DNA of 56,419 nucleotides from Terriglobia bacterium (GCA_009841225.1 VXMF01000051.1:1-56419), one strand, 5' to 3'; counted from the stretch's first letter, positions 1 through 10,141 are shown. The notes: generated by a model not told the origin, from the letters alone. Numbers and translations are program-made.

Positions 1-274
1 GCGCGGGACTCTGGCTGACGAAGGCCGGACAGATGGCCTGCGGCTGAATCGTGCTAGCGGCGTCCTCCAAGCGTTCATGAGCCGCTTGGCGCCGCGCCTT
101 TAGGACGTCTTGGAAAAAGAGTTCGCGCTCGTGCTCGGACCGTAGCCGCTCCTCCTCAGCCTGGTCTCGCTCGAACTCATCGTAACCGGGTTCCGCTCCG
201 GCGACGGAGACGCCCAAGGACAATGCCAAGGGCCATGCGAGCAACCGCATTAGGGATGCGCACATCGTGCTCAC
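1..274 (-). CDS. secreted charged helical protein, 3' end missing (partial)
   Basis: An open frame on the minus strand begins at a GTG at 274 and runs off the left edge without a stop (about 91 codons visible). AGGAG sits four bases before the GTG; an in-frame ATG at 265 is too far from it. The N-terminus has a hydrophobic stretch rich in Leu/Val ending in V-A-G-A then E-P, a good signal peptidase I site near residue 28. After it comes a very charged Glu/Arg helical stretch. The product should be exported to the periplasm. I recognise no family; the C-terminal domain lies outside the window. Its start faces lptD divergently across about 500 bases. Confidence 0.6.
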   Translation of the reverse strand, partial: MSTMCASLMRLLAWPLALSLGVSVAGAEPGYDEFERDQAEEERLRSEHERELFFQDVLKARRQAAHERLEDAASTIQPQAICPAFVSQSPA

Positions 275-771
275 AGTACTCCTCTTGTCAAACCCCGTGT
301 ATGACATTAACACACAAACCCCGCACTTGAGCCGAGAAAGGCCAGTCTTGAACGTAGATGCACGTCAAGCGCCCAGGGTTTCGCGGCCCAGGAAATAAGT
401 AGCTGAAGTTTGGGATCATCGATTTCGGAATCGAGCAGTCTTTCCGAGCTATCTCGCAACGTTACGACGAGCGCTTCGCCCACGCGGCATCCGAGATCGG
501 CCGTGCAATGGGGCGCCTGATGCGATCTTGGGCTCCAGATGCACCCGGAAAAGGAGGCGAGGGGGAACTTGGCTACAAAGGGCGGCTAAATCACGTGCCC
601 CCACGAGCAAGTCCAAGTAGCTCCGTGTAGGCGGGCACCTAGGCGGAAGCGTCGCGTTCCGAAAGCGCGGCTACAGTTCAAGCTAGACTTGCCTAAGGAA
701 CTGCCACTAGCGCTCGAAGGGTCTCAACCACCGACGTTGTGCGCCCTCGACGGCACAGTCCCGCACCGCTG
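275..771. other. intergenic region between divergent genes
   Basis: About 500 bases separate the left-edge gene and lptD. It must contain both promoters, but I cannot place a convincing -35/-10 pair. A short open frame without a good start (403-630) is present and not called. I see no RNA gene or repeat. Confidence 0.4.
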
Positions 772-3054
772 ATGAGCCGCGCGTTCTGGATTCCGCTAGC
801 AATCATGGCTTCCTCGGCAGCCCCCGCATCCGGCCAGCTGCCGGTCCCGGCCGGGGGCGCTCCGCCGACATCGCAAGCCCCATTTGTCCAACACGCGGTC
901 GAAATCCGGTCTCTCGAACAACGCTCCGACGGCCCTGTGAGGGTCGCGACGGGGGATGTCGAACTGCGCTTCAAGAGTGTCGTCCTGACGGCAGATATCG
1001 TCGAGTACAACGAATCGACCGGGGATCTCAAAGCAGAGGGCAACATCCACTACCGCACGCTGGACGGGGACCAAGACCTGCGGGCCGACAAGCTGGCCTA
1101 CAACCTGCGCACGGAGCTGGGCACGTTCTACGAAGCGCGCGGCCGCGCTGCTTCTGCCAGCCAGGGCGGGCCCCGCCTGCTCACGACCGACAACCCGTTC
1201 CAGTTCGAGGCACCACTGGTGATCAAGGCGGGCCAACATTACACGATCCACGACGGCACGCTTACGAACTGCAACCCCGACAGCCCGTGGTGGACTCTGA
1301 GCGCAGCTAAGTCTGAACTCACTCCCGGCGGCTCGGCAATCGTGCGCAACGGACTGCTGCGCTTGCGAGGCGTCCCGCTGCTGTACATGCCATATTTCAG
1401 GAAGTCGCTCAAGCGCATGCCGCGGCAGAGCGGCTTCTTGACGCCGACGATCGGCAACAGCTCGCGCTTCGGTCGCATCCTCGGGCAGGCCTACTACTGG
1501 GCGATCAACCGCAGCTATGACGCTACCGTGGGCGCAACCCTGTACACCGCGCGCGGCCTCGCAACCAACGCCAGCCTGCGCGGCCGGCCGACCAAGAACT
1601 CGAGCTTTGACGCAGTGTTCTTCGACGTGCGAGACCGCGGCCGGGAACTCGACGACGGGGGCAGGCTCAAGCAGGGCGGCAACTCGTTCGACATGCGCGG
1701 CCAAGTGACGTTCGGCGAGGGCTGGCGTGGCGTCGCCGACCTGCATTACCTCAGCTCGCTCGAATTCCGGCAAGCCTTCACGCAGACCTACGAGGAAGCT
1801 GTCTTTTCGCAGATCCGCTCCATCGGGTTCGTGTCCAAGAACTTCTCCACGTACTCCTTCAACGTCTCCCTGCTGCGCAACGAGCACTTCCAGAGCGTCG
1901 CTCGCGACGACAACATCGTCATCCGCAAGTTGCCCGCCATCGAGTTCAACAGCCGGCCCAAGGCCTTCGGGCCGAAGTCCGTGCCACTGTGGTTTAGCTT
2001 CGACTCGTCGCTGGACCTGATCAGCCGCACGCAGCGCAGTTTCCAGACTCGGCGCTTCGTCCAGCGAGGCATGTTCTTCCCGCGGGTGTCGAGCAGGCTC
2101 TCGTACAAGGGCCTCACGGTCACTCCGACACTCGGTGCCCGAGCGATGGCCTACGGCCAGCGCCGCACCCCGGACGGGCTCGCCGGCGAGAACCTATACC
2201 GGCGCACCGGAGAGTTCTCGGTCGATTTCGCGCTCCCGGCCCTGGAGCGTATCTACCGCTCCCCGAAGTGGCTCGGAGACCGTGTCAAGCACGTGATCGA
2301 GCCGCGCGTGCGCTACCGATACACGCGTGGCATCGAAGACTTCGACAGCGTGATCCGCTTCGATGCCAAGGACCTGATCCACAACACCAACGAAGCGGAG
2401 ATTTCGCTGACGAATCGCCTGTACTCGAAGAACGACTCGACCGGCAGGGTGCGCGAAATCGCCAGCCTGGAGGTGTGGCAGAGGCGTTACTTCGAGCCAG
2501 AGTTCGGGGGTGCGATCGTGCCGGGCTATCGCAACGTGCTGCGCTCGACGCTGGACTTCTCTTCATTTGCCTTCTTGTCAGAGGCGCGCAACTATTCGCC
2601 CATCGCGACCTCTCTCAACCTTTCTCCAGCCAACCGCTGGACCCTCCGCTGGCGCAACGACCTCGATCCGCTGCATAACAGGATCCTCAACACGATGGCC
2701 GACGCGACAGTGCAGGTGAACCGCAAGATCTACGCGATGGCAGGACACCGCGCGGTGCGCGTGCCGAGGGAGCTGACACCCGCCAGCAACCAGCTGCTGA
2801 TGGGAGTCCGCTACGGGGACTATAACCGCCGTGGCTGGAACGCCACGCTCCACAACGTCTACGACTATCGCCAAGGCGTATTTCTCTACGCGGTCTCGCA
2901 ACTGACCTACAACACCGACTGCTGCGGCTTTAGCGTCGAACTGCGCCGACTGTCGATCGGTAACACACGGAGCGACAACCAGATCCGGATCAGTCTCGCG
3001 ATCGCGAATGTCGGGTCCTTCGGCACGGTCCGCCCGGCGGAGCGGATGTTCTGA
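772..3054 (+). CDS. lptD: LPS-assembly outer membrane protein LptD
   Basis: Outer-membrane translocon that inserts lipopolysaccharide into the outer leaflet, receiving it from the periplasmic Lpt bridge. 760 residues: signal peptide (hydrophobic core then P-A-S-G-Q), an OstA/LptA-like beta-jellyroll at about 40-150, then a long beta-barrel domain. The barrel ends with the typical vicinal Cys pair (C717-C718) followed by the conserved closing strands. Only one other Cys (C167) is present, so of the two E. coli disulfides only the equivalent of C173-C725 could form. I chose the ATG at 772 because it puts the signal peptide at the N-terminus; an in-frame GTG at 739 would add 11 Arg/Pro-rich residues. 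Neither has a strong ribosome site. No other Lpt gene is in the window. Confidence 0.92.
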   Translation: MSRAFWIPLAIMASSAAPASGQLPVPAGGAPPTSQAPFVQHAVEIRSLEQRSDGPVRVATGDVELRFKSVVLTADIVEYNESTGDLKAEGNIHYRTLDGDQDLRADKLAYNLRTELGTFYEARGRAASASQGGPRLLTTDNPFQFEAPLVIKAGQHYTIHDGTLTNCNPDSPWWTLSAAKSELTPGGSAIVRNGLLRLRGVPLLYMPYFRKSLKRMPRQSGFLTPTIGNSSRFGRILGQAYYWAINRSYDATVGATLYTARGLATNASLRGRPTKNSSFDAVFFDVRDRGRELDDGGRLKQGGNSFDMRGQVTFGEGWRGVADLHYLSSLEFRQAFTQTYEEAVFSQIRSIGFVSKNFSTYSFNVSLLRNEHFQSVARDDNIVIRKLPAIEFNSRPKAFGPKSVPLWFSFDSSLDLISRTQRSFQTRRFVQRGMFFPRVSSRLSYKGLTVTPTLGARAMAYGQRRTPDGLAGENLYRRTGEFSVDFALPALERIYRSPKWLGDRVKHVIEPRVRYRYTRGIEDFDSVIRFDAKDLIHNTNEAEISLTNRLYSKNDSTGRVREIASLEVWQRRYFEPEFGGAIVPGYRNVLRSTLDFSSFAFLSEARNYSPIATSLNLSPANRWTLRWRNDLDPLHNRILNTMADATVQVNRKIYAMAGHRAVRVPRELTPASNQLLMGVRYGDYNRRGWNATLHNVYDYRQGVFLYAVSQLTYNTDCCGFSVELRRLSIGNTRSDNQIRISLAIANVGSFGTVRPAERMF

Positions 3055-3286
3055 TGAAGCGCCAGAACCCGGATGTGATCGGAAGCTGGGCCGTGGTGCC
3101 GGGGCGACCGCGTGCCGGCCGCGCGCGACGAATCGAACCAGACCAGGAACTCACGCAGGTGCCCCAGCAACGTGCCGCCGACCGACGCGCCCCGCGTTCG
3201 CTCCACTCCCGCTCGAAAGGAGAGAGTGGCTCGGAGGCCTCTGCTAGACTGTCGAGACTCGGCAGCTTGCCCGCGCTGCGATCCGC

Positions 3287-4807
3287 ATGTTGAAGAGCTT
3301 TCCCGAACGGGCCACGCTGTGGTCTCTCCTTGTTCTCGGCGGTGCTGTCCAGCATGGATGCGCGCCGCCTGGCGACCTAGCGGCGCAGCGACCCAACGTC
3401 CTAATGATTGCGGTCGACGACCTGAATGACTGGGTGGGGTGCTTGCGCGGCCACCCGCAGGCGTTGACGCCCAATATGGACCGTCTTGCAGCACGCGGGC
3501 TGCTGTTCACGAATGCCCACTGTGCTGCGCCGGCCTGTAATCCTTCGCGAGCAGCGCTCTTCAGCGGTCTCTTGCCGCAATCGAGCGGCGTCTGGGCGAA
3601 CGATTCGGCGCAACGGCTGGATAGGACGCTGCCCGAAGCCCGGTTGCTGCCGACCATGTTCCAGGAAGCTGGCTACTTGGTTCTTGGCACGGGCAAGCTC
3701 CTTCATTCGGGCGGCAAGGATCTCTTCGACGAGTACTTCACGGTCGAGCAGCGCTGGAGTCCGTTGCCACGCGAGGCGGTCGACTACACGCCCGAGGAAT
3801 TGCCAACGAAGGCGACAGCCAACCCCCGGCACATCACACGTGACAGCCTTGGTCGGGAGGTGGTTCTTCCACTCAATCGCATGCCTTCAGACAGGCGGCC
3901 GAATCAGCCGGCCGGCGAGTCGTTCGACTGGGGACCGTTCGATGTTCCAGACGAGGATTTCGGTGACACGCAGATCACAAACTGGGCGATCGAGCAGATC
4001 AGCAGTGGCTCCAACCAGCCCTTTTTCCTAGCGGTCGGCTACTACCGCCCCCATATTCCGCTATGGGCTCCCAAGCGGTTCTTCGAGCGGTTCCTCGAGG
4101 AACCCGGGCAACTGCCGGAAGTCCGGTCCGATGACCTGGATGATCTCGGTGCGTCCGCTAGGAAATGGGCCCGCGAGCCCGTTACCGCCGGCAGTCACGC
4201 CACGGTCGAGGAATATGGGCAGTGGGCTGCGGCCGTGGAGGCGTACTTGGCGAGCGTCTCGTACGTAGACCACGAGATCGGAAGACTCCTCGAGGCGCTG
4301 GATGGTTCAACGGCCTCCGGTAACACTGTCGTCGTGCTGTGGTCCGATCACGGCTGGCATCTTGGCGAGAAGGAGCACTGGGGCAAGTGGACGGGCTGGG
4401 AGCGGTCGACCCGTGTGCCGGTCATGATTGCTCCGGCGTCCCGCTACTCCGACGGATTCGCCGTGGGCGCAAGCAGCGGGCAGCCCGTCAGCCTGATCGA
4501 CATCTATCCGACCCTAGCGGAACTCTGCGGCTTAGAACCACCCGAGGATCTGGAGGGCGAGTCCCTAGTCCCGCTGCTGCGCGATCCGGCAACGGCCACT
4601 GAGCGGGCGGTGGTGACGATGTTCGATCCCGGCAACGGCTCGCTCCGGACGGACCGCTGGCGCTACATCCGCTATGCGGACGGGTCCGAGGAACTCTATG
4701 ACCATCTGAGCGACCCAAACGAATGGAACAATCTTTCCGGCATGCAGCAGCACGCCGACCAACTGCAGGAACTGCGCAGAAGGATGGAGCCCTATGTCAA
4801 GGAGTGA
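3287..4807 (+). CDS. sulfatase, iduronate-2-sulfatase-like (family S1)
   Basis: Hydrolyses a sulfate ester; the target is not known. 506 residues. After a hydrophobic signal with a possible lipoprotein Cys at 25, the metal-binding Asp pair (D44, D45) follows the R-P-N-V-L motif. The nucleophile is C84 in C-N-P-S-R, to be converted to formylglycine by a maturase not seen here. Further on is the S-D-H-G-W-H-L-G-E-K signature near 352, followed by W-G-K-W, typical of iduronate-2-sulfatase relatives. A Y-D-H-L-S-D-P-N-E-W block near the C-terminus is the usual sulfatase end. The stop overlaps the start of a degenerate second sulfatase, so the two probably arose as a tandem pair. Exported, in periplasm or outer membrane. 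Confidence 0.88.
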   Translation: MLKSFPERATLWSLLVLGGAVQHGCAPPGDLAAQRPNVLMIAVDDLNDWVGCLRGHPQALTPNMDRLAARGLLFTNAHCAAPACNPSRAALFSGLLPQSSGVWANDSAQRLDRTLPEARLLPTMFQEAGYLVLGTGKLLHSGGKDLFDEYFTVEQRWSPLPREAVDYTPEELPTKATANPRHITRDSLGREVVLPLNRMPSDRRPNQPAGESFDWGPFDVPDEDFGDTQITNWAIEQISSGSNQPFFLAVGYYRPHIPLWAPKRFFERFLEEPGQLPEVRSDDLDDLGASARKWAREPVTAGSHATVEEYGQWAAAVEAYLASVSYVDHEIGRLLEALDGSTASGNTVVVLWSDHGWHLGEKEHWGKWTGWERSTRVPVMIAPASRYSDGFAVGASSGQPVSLIDIYPTLAELCGLEPPEDLEGESLVPLLRDPATATERAVVTMFDPGNGSLRTDRWRYIRYADGSEELYDHLSDPNEWNNLSGMQQHADQLQELRRRMEPYVKE

Positions 4808-5142
4808 CGCGGTTCCGGTCGCACGCGTTCTTGATCGCCGCAACAGGTGCCCTGTCGTACCCGGCTCGGCCCGATTCCGCCGTGGAATCCAGGCAGCACA
4901 TCCTGCCGATTGCGCTGGCAGACCCGCGACACGCATTGGCGTCCTACGGTGCCTCGTACATACGCGCTCCCGACATTGACAGCCTAGCCTCCTCCGGAGG
5001 CAGCTTTCGACGTCACTACACTCAGGAGCTCACGGGGCCGGCCCCTGTGCCTCGGCACGCCACCAAGGTGCCCGCAGTGCCTGAAACCAGGCCGGATCGG
5101 GCGCGCGGCCGTCGCCACGCGGCATCCGCGTGCCCGCACTGA
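4804..5142 (+). pseudogene. remnant of a second sulfatase N-terminus
   Basis: A GTG at 4804 overlaps the stop of the upstream sulfatase (GTGA) and opens a 112-codon frame. It starts with a weak signal-like stretch (F-L-I-A-A-T-G-A-L), then matches the sulfatase entry region: V-E-S-R-Q-H-I-L, A-D-P-R-H, S-Y-G-A-S-Y-I-R-A-P-D-I-D and F-R-R-H-Y-T-Q. The metal-binding Asp pair is reduced to A-D-P, and the place where C-x-P-S-R should follow reads G-P-A-P-V-P-R with no Cys. Nothing sulfatase-like follows; the frame ends at 5142. The similarity is seen directly; the idea that this is a decayed tandem neighbour is inference. Confidence 0.65.
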
Positions 5143-5193
5143 CCGCCTTTTCGCGGGTTCGGGCGTTGGCTAGAATCGGACAGGACGCCGACC

Positions 5194-6456
5194 TTGCCCG
5201 CATTTCGCTTCGTTCATGCCGCGGACGTTCACTTGGACAGTCCGCTGAGAGGGCTCGCCGGTCAGGATGGCAGCGCAATCGAGTTGATTCGCTCGGCTAC
5301 GCGCAAGGCGTTTGAGGCGCTGATCACGCGCACGATTGAGGAGCGGGCCGCGTTCTTGGTGATAGCGGGCGATCTTTACGATGGCGATTGGCGCGACTAC
5401 CAGACGGGACTGTTCTTCGTGCGGCAGATGGGACGCCTGAGAGAGGCTGGCGTTCCCGCATACGTGATCTACGGCAACCACGACGCTCAGAGCAAGATCA
5501 CGCGCAGCCTGACGCTGCCCGACAACGTGCACGTCTTCCCGACACGGTCTCCAGAAACCTGCCAGATCGCCGAGTTGGACGTGGCGCTGCACGGCCAGGG
5601 CTTCAAGGAGCGTGACACGTCCGACAATCTGGCGCGAAAGTATCCCACGGCCGTGCCCGGCGCGTTCAATATCGGCATTCTCCACACCGGCCTCGCCGGC
5701 ATCGAGGGACACGCGCCCTACGCCCCTTGCACGCTCGACGAGCTTCGCCAGAAGGGGTATGACTACTGGGCGCTCGGCCACATCCACAAGCCTGAGATTC
5801 TCAGCACGAATCCTCACGTGGTGTTCTCCGGAAACGTGCAAGGGCGCCACATCCGCGAAACAGGTCCGCGCGGAGCCATGCTGGTCGCTGTCGAGGACGG
5901 CGCCGTCACCGCGCTCGAGCCGCTGCATGTCGATGTGGTCCGCTGGGCGCTTGTGGAAGTCGGCGTGGACGGCGTCGAGACCGTAAGCGACGCGAACGAC
6001 AGCATCCGCGCTGGGATCGAACGGGCTGTGGAGGAATTCGCGGACGGCCGGCTGCTCGCTTGCCGTATCGAGGTCGTCGGTCGCACCCCGGCTCACGGCA
6101 CGCTCTTGGCAGCACATGAAGACCTACTGGCCGAGGCTCGCGCATCGGCTGCCGGCCTTGGCGACGAAGTCGCTTGGGTGGAAAAGCTGATCATCGACAC
6201 GGCCCCGCCCACGAACACGGTCCCCGACCCCGCATTGGCAGAGACGTTGGGCGAGCTCGGCTTGGCACGGCAAGACACAGCCCTGCTCCGCGACCTGAAG
6301 GAGCAGATCGCACCGTTCGTGGGCAAGCTGCCGGCCGAGGCGCGCGACGCCGCTGAGAGTCCGCTGCTGCGCGCTGCGATAGACCACGATTTCGGCGAAC
6401 TGATCGAACTAGCGCGGCCTTACGCCATGGCCCGGCTCACGGGGCATGAAGGCTGA
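5194..6456 (+). CDS. metallophosphoesterase DNA repair exonuclease (YhaO/SbcD family)
   Basis: Nuclease subunit of an SbcCD/Mre11-Rad50-like complex. 420 residues. The calcineurin-type metal motifs are all visible near the N-terminus: D-V-H-L-D at 11-15, G-D-L-Y-D-G, G-N-H-D, L-H-T-G, and G-H-I-H-K-P. The C-terminal third is a family-specific cap. The start is a TTG, the only one that puts the first beta strand (F-R-F-V-H-A-A-D) at the N-terminus; a TAGAAT -10-like element lies at 5171-5176. The stop is three bases before the ATPase partner, so the two form an operon, as yhaO-yhaN do in Bacillus. Cytoplasmic. Confidence 0.9.
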   Translation: MPAFRFVHAADVHLDSPLRGLAGQDGSAIELIRSATRKAFEALITRTIEERAAFLVIAGDLYDGDWRDYQTGLFFVRQMGRLREAGVPAYVIYGNHDAQSKITRSLTLPDNVHVFPTRSPETCQIAELDVALHGQGFKERDTSDNLARKYPTAVPGAFNIGILHTGLAGIEGHAPYAPCTLDELRQKGYDYWALGHIHKPEILSTNPHVVFSGNVQGRHIRETGPRGAMLVAVEDGAVTALEPLHVDVVRWALVEVGVDGVETVSDANDSIRAGIERAVEEFADGRLLACRIEVVGRTPAHGTLLAAHEDLLAEARASAAGLGDEVAWVEKLIIDTAPPTNTVPDPALAETLGELGLARQDTALLRDLKEQIAPFVGKLPAEARDAAESPLLRAAIDHDFGELIELARPYAMARLTGHEG

Positions 6457-6459
6457 GCG

Positions 6460-9400
6460 ATGCGCCTGCGACGCTTGGACCTGATTCGCTACGGGCGCTT
6501 CACAGACTCCTCGCTAGAGCTTCCCAGGGGCGAGCCCGACCTGCACATCGTCGTCGGGCCGAACGAAGCCGGCAAGTCAACGGTTCGAAGCGCTGTGGGG
6601 GACTTGCTGTTCGGGATACCGTCGCGATCCCCCCTCGATTTCGTACACGACTACGGCAGCATGCGGATCGGCGCGGTCCTAGAGCGAGACGGCGAGGAGC
6701 TGGAAGTGCGTCGTCGCAAGGGCAACAGAGATACTCTCCTCGCCGCAGACGACTCACGGCTTCCGTCTGGAGAACAAGCCCTGAGTCCCTTCCTGCACGG
6801 TGCGGACCGGAGCTTCTTCGAGCGCATGTTCAGCCTAGACCACCTGCTGCTAAGGGCCGGGGGCCGGGACATCTTGCAAGGGGGCGGGGACGATGCCAGC
6901 CAGAAGCTCTTCGCGGCCGGTTCCGGCATCCAGGGCCTGCAACGCCGGTTGAAGAGCCTTGAGGACGAAGCGGCCAGGCTGTGGACGATTCGGCGTTCCA
7001 AGGACCGCAAGTTCTACATAGCAGAAGACCGGCTCAAAGCGGCAGACGGCCGGCGGCGCGAGAGCACGGTCAGCGCCGATCGCTGGCGCGAACTGCAGCG
7101 AGCCTACGCCGACCGCCAGAGCGAGCACGACCGGCTCCATGCCCAGATCGACCAGGCAGAGCGCGAACTGAGGAAGCTCGCGCGGATCCGGCGAGTCGCT
7201 CGGAATATCGCCCGGAAATCGAGCTTGGAGCGGGAAATTGAAAGTCTCGGCAGCGTGGCCGAACTCCCGGAAGGCTCAGCCGACAGATTGCGCAACGCCG
7301 ACGAGCAGTGCCGCCGGGCCAGCTTGCTCTTGAAGGCAGAGCGCTCGAAGCTTGACAGAGCGAAGGCCGAGCGGGCTTCCATTCAGTGGGACCAGGCGTT
7401 GCTTGGCCGCAAGGGTGAGATCGAGCTGTTGCACCAACAGCGAATTCAGGTCAAGAAGGGCATCGCAGACCTGCCCGGGCTGAAACGAAAACTCGAGGAG
7501 GAGCAACGGAAGCTGGTTGGCATGGCTCCGGATTGCGGCTGGGATGGCCCGGACGCCGACTCGATCGTGGAGAGGATTCCGCTCCGCTCTCAACTCGGAC
7601 CAACGCGCACCATGCTGGCGGACTGGAGCGACAAGAGCGCGCGCGTGGAGTCCGCTGAGACAGCAGCACGGGAGGCGGCCGCGCACTTGGACAAGATCCA
7701 TGCAGCAGCCGAGGCTATCGGCGCCCCGCGGGACATGCGCGACTTAGCGGCCTTGGTTGTGGCCGCGACGAAGGAGCACGGAGGGATCGGGGCACTGGTT
7801 GCGAGTGCCCACACGGAGACCACCGAAGCGAAGGCCGAAGTCGATCGCATCTACGCTGCCATGGATCCCCTGCCCGATTCGATCGAAGCCGCGGTGAGAC
7901 TGGTGCCGCCCAGCGTGGAGGAAATACAGGACTGGCGCGACAGGCACCACGAACTGGACCAGCGCCTGAGGGCTGAGCGCGATCAACTCGCCTCCCAGCT
8001 CAAGGAACGGGCGAGAGCCGCCGAGGCTGCGAGCCAGTTGGCCGCCGAGGGCGAGCCGATCACGCTCAAGGAAGTGCTCGAAGCCCGCAAGAGCCGGGAC
8101 ACCCAATGGTCCGAGCTGCGAAAGCGTTTCATAGACGACGGCGGCCGTCGCGGCCCCGATGGAAGCGACCCAGTCGGAGATCCCCAACAACTTGCCGACT
8201 CCTACCAAGACGCCGTGGCGCAGGCAGACAGTCTCGGCGACCTTCGGAGCGACACGGCTGAGTCCACCGCCAAGCTAGCCGAGGCGAGGCGCCGAGTCTC
8301 CGTCGTCGAGTCGGAGCTGGCTGGAATCCAGGCCGAGGTTGACAGACTCGAGCAGCACGACCAGCAGATGGTCGCTGAGTGGACGGAACTCTGGGAAGGG
8401 CTTCCGTTGGAGCCGGGAGGGCCGGATCGGATGCTCGCGTGGCTAGCCTTGCGAGACAAGCTGAGCGACGCAGTTACCCGGTCGTCCAAAGCCGACCGCA
8501 GGCTGGCGTCCTTGCGCGGCCAAGAGGCTCAGGTCGTGCAAGCTCTGGCCGATGAACTGAGAAAAGTCGGCGAGGACTGTGATGGGCTAGTCGATCAACG
8601 CCTTGCGATGGTGCTGGAACGCGCCAACGCAGTGCGGGCTGCGAACGACAGCGTGGCGGAGTCCAGAAGGAAGCTCGAATCCGACCGCCAAAGCGCCGCC
8701 GAGGACAAGGAAGCGAAGCAGTCCCTGCTGCGGAGCGAGCGGTCACAGCTACAGCAATTGCAGCGTGAGTGGGCCGCTTTGGCAGCCAAGCTCGCGATCG
8801 ATTCGGAGGCATCGCCGAGAGAAGCCACCAGGCTGCTCGGCGCGTTCGATGCAATGCGCGAGGTCGCCAGCCGCATACGCGACCTGCGTTCGGACCGCAT
8901 CGAGAAGATCGAACGAGACATCCGCCACCTCAGCGCCGAAGCGCAGGCGCTCGCCCGGGCGGTCGCGCCGGAACTTGGCGAACAAGATCCGGGCAAGGCT
9001 CTGGACGAACTCAAGAGCCGACTCGAAAGCGCGGAGCGGGAGCAGTTCGCCGCCCAAGTCAAGGACCGGGAGATCCAAGAACTCGAGCAGCAGATTCACC
9101 AGCGCGACACCGAGCGGCAGGTATCGGAAGCGGCGATCAGTGACTTGAGCGCGCAAGCCGGTGCAAGCGACATCGATGGACTCTGGGCCGAAATCAAGAA
9201 GGCTGACCAGAGAAGGTCCCTGCGAGAGTCCCTGGCAAAAGTGACCGACACCATCTTGGAGGACGGCGACGGGCTCTCGATGGAGCGCTTGATGGAAGAA
9301 TGCTCTGACGCCGACATGGACGAAATCGCGCAGCGCGAGCGAGCTTTGGCCTCCGCCATCGAGGACTCACGCAGCAGCTTCCTGGCGGCGCGCGACAGGC

Positions 9401-9990
9401 TGCGGGATGCGAGGGAAGCATTCGACAACGTCGGGGGCAGCGACGCCGCTGCCACGGCGGAGGGCGCGCGCCAAGGCGCGCTGGCTGAGATCCAAGAAAT
9501 CGCGGAGCAGTTCATCCAACTGCGGGCGGCCGCTTGCCTGCTAAGGTGGGCGATCGAACGCTATCGCAGCGAAAGGCAGGGTCCCATGCTGCGACGCGCG
9601 GGGGAACTGTTCTCTGCGCTCACACTGGGCTCGTTCCAACACCTGGAAGTCGACTACAACGAGCAGGACCAGGCTCAGATCGTCGGCTGCCGCCAATCCG
9701 GCGAACGAGTCCCCACCAGCGGCATGAGCGACGGTTCCTCCGACCAGCTCTACCTCGCACTCCGCGTGGCAGCCTTGGAAGACTTCCTGGAGCAGTCGCC
9801 ACGGATGCCGTTCGTGGCGGATGACCTGTTCATCAATTTCGACGACGCGCGGGCGGCGGCCGGCTTCGGGGTGCTGGCGGGCCTGGCGCAGCGCTGCCAA
9901 GTCATCTTCTTCACGCATCACGAACACCTCGCCGAACTTGCGCAGGAATCGCTGGACTTCCCTGTCCGGGTATTGCGGATCGGGAGCTGA
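6460..9990 (+). CDS. large coiled-coil AAA ATPase (YhaN/SbcC/Rad50-like)
   Basis: ATPase partner of the preceding nuclease. 1176 residues. An N-terminal half-ATPase carries Walker A G-P-N-E-A-G-K-S at 33-40. About 900 residues of heptad-rich coiled coil follow, interrupted by small globular parts. The C-terminal half-ATPase has the signature M-S-D-G-S-S-D-Q-L-Y-L-A-L-R, Walker B with F-V-A-D-D-L-F, and an F-F-T-H-H-E-H switch. This order (split ATPase around a coiled coil) is that of Rad50/SbcC, but the signature motif and length fit YhaN best. I see no Rad50-type CxxC zinc hook. Likely role is DNA end processing during repair. Gene symbol withheld because YhaN and SbcC are hard to separate without alignment. 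Confidence 0.9.
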   Translation: MRLRRLDLIRYGRFTDSSLELPRGEPDLHIVVGPNEAGKSTVRSAVGDLLFGIPSRSPLDFVHDYGSMRIGAVLERDGEELEVRRRKGNRDTLLAADDSRLPSGEQALSPFLHGADRSFFERMFSLDHLLLRAGGRDILQGGGDDASQKLFAAGSGIQGLQRRLKSLEDEAARLWTIRRSKDRKFYIAEDRLKAADGRRRESTVSADRWRELQRAYADRQSEHDRLHAQIDQAERELRKLARIRRVARNIARKSSLEREIESLGSVAELPEGSADRLRNADEQCRRASLLLKAERSKLDRAKAERASIQWDQALLGRKGEIELLHQQRIQVKKGIADLPGLKRKLEEEQRKLVGMAPDCGWDGPDADSIVERIPLRSQLGPTRTMLADWSDKSARVESAETAAREAAAHLDKIHAAAEAIGAPRDMRDLAALVVAATKEHGGIGALVASAHTETTEAKAEVDRIYAAMDPLPDSIEAAVRLVPPSVEEIQDWRDRHHELDQRLRAERDQLASQLKERARAAEAASQLAAEGEPITLKEVLEARKSRDTQWSELRKRFIDDGGRRGPDGSDPVGDPQQLADSYQDAVAQADSLGDLRSDTAESTAKLAEARRRVSVVESELAGIQAEVDRLEQHDQQMVAEWTELWEGLPLEPGGPDRMLAWLALRDKLSDAVTRSSKADRRLASLRGQEAQVVQALADELRKVGEDCDGLVDQRLAMVLERANAVRAANDSVAESRRKLESDRQSAAEDKEAKQSLLRSERSQLQQLQREWAALAAKLAIDSEASPREATRLLGAFDAMREVASRIRDLRSDRIEKIERDIRHLSAEAQALARAVAPELGEQDPGKALDELKSRLESAEREQFAAQVKDREIQELEQQIHQRDTERQVSEAAISDLSAQAGASDIDGLWAEIKKADQRRSLRESLAKVTDTILEDGDGLSMERLMEECSDADMDEIAQRERALASAIEDSRSSFLAARDRLRDAREAFDNVGGSDAAATAEGARQGALAEIQEIAEQFIQLRAAACLLRWAIERYRSERQGPMLRRAGELFSALTLGSFQHLEVDYNEQDQAQIVGCRQSGERVPTSGMSDGSSDQLYLALRVAALEDFLEQSPRMPFVADDLFINFDDARAAAGFGVLAGLAQRCQVIFFTHHEHLAELAQESLDFPVRVLRIGS

Positions 9991-10141
9991 CCACGACCAA
10001 GGCCGCGACTCATCGGCTACGGACGATCGATCGCTGGGATTGCCAGACCGGCCTCACAGGCCGCGGCCGTTCGAAGGCCCGGCTCTGAAGCACTGCCGGC
10101 TAGGTTTCCTATGCTGAATACAGGCACGTAGGTCGCGCACG

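Noticed and set aside
403..630. Short open frame between the left-edge gene and lptD
   Set aside because: It looks mildly protein-like but has no usable start codon near its beginning and no recognised homology.
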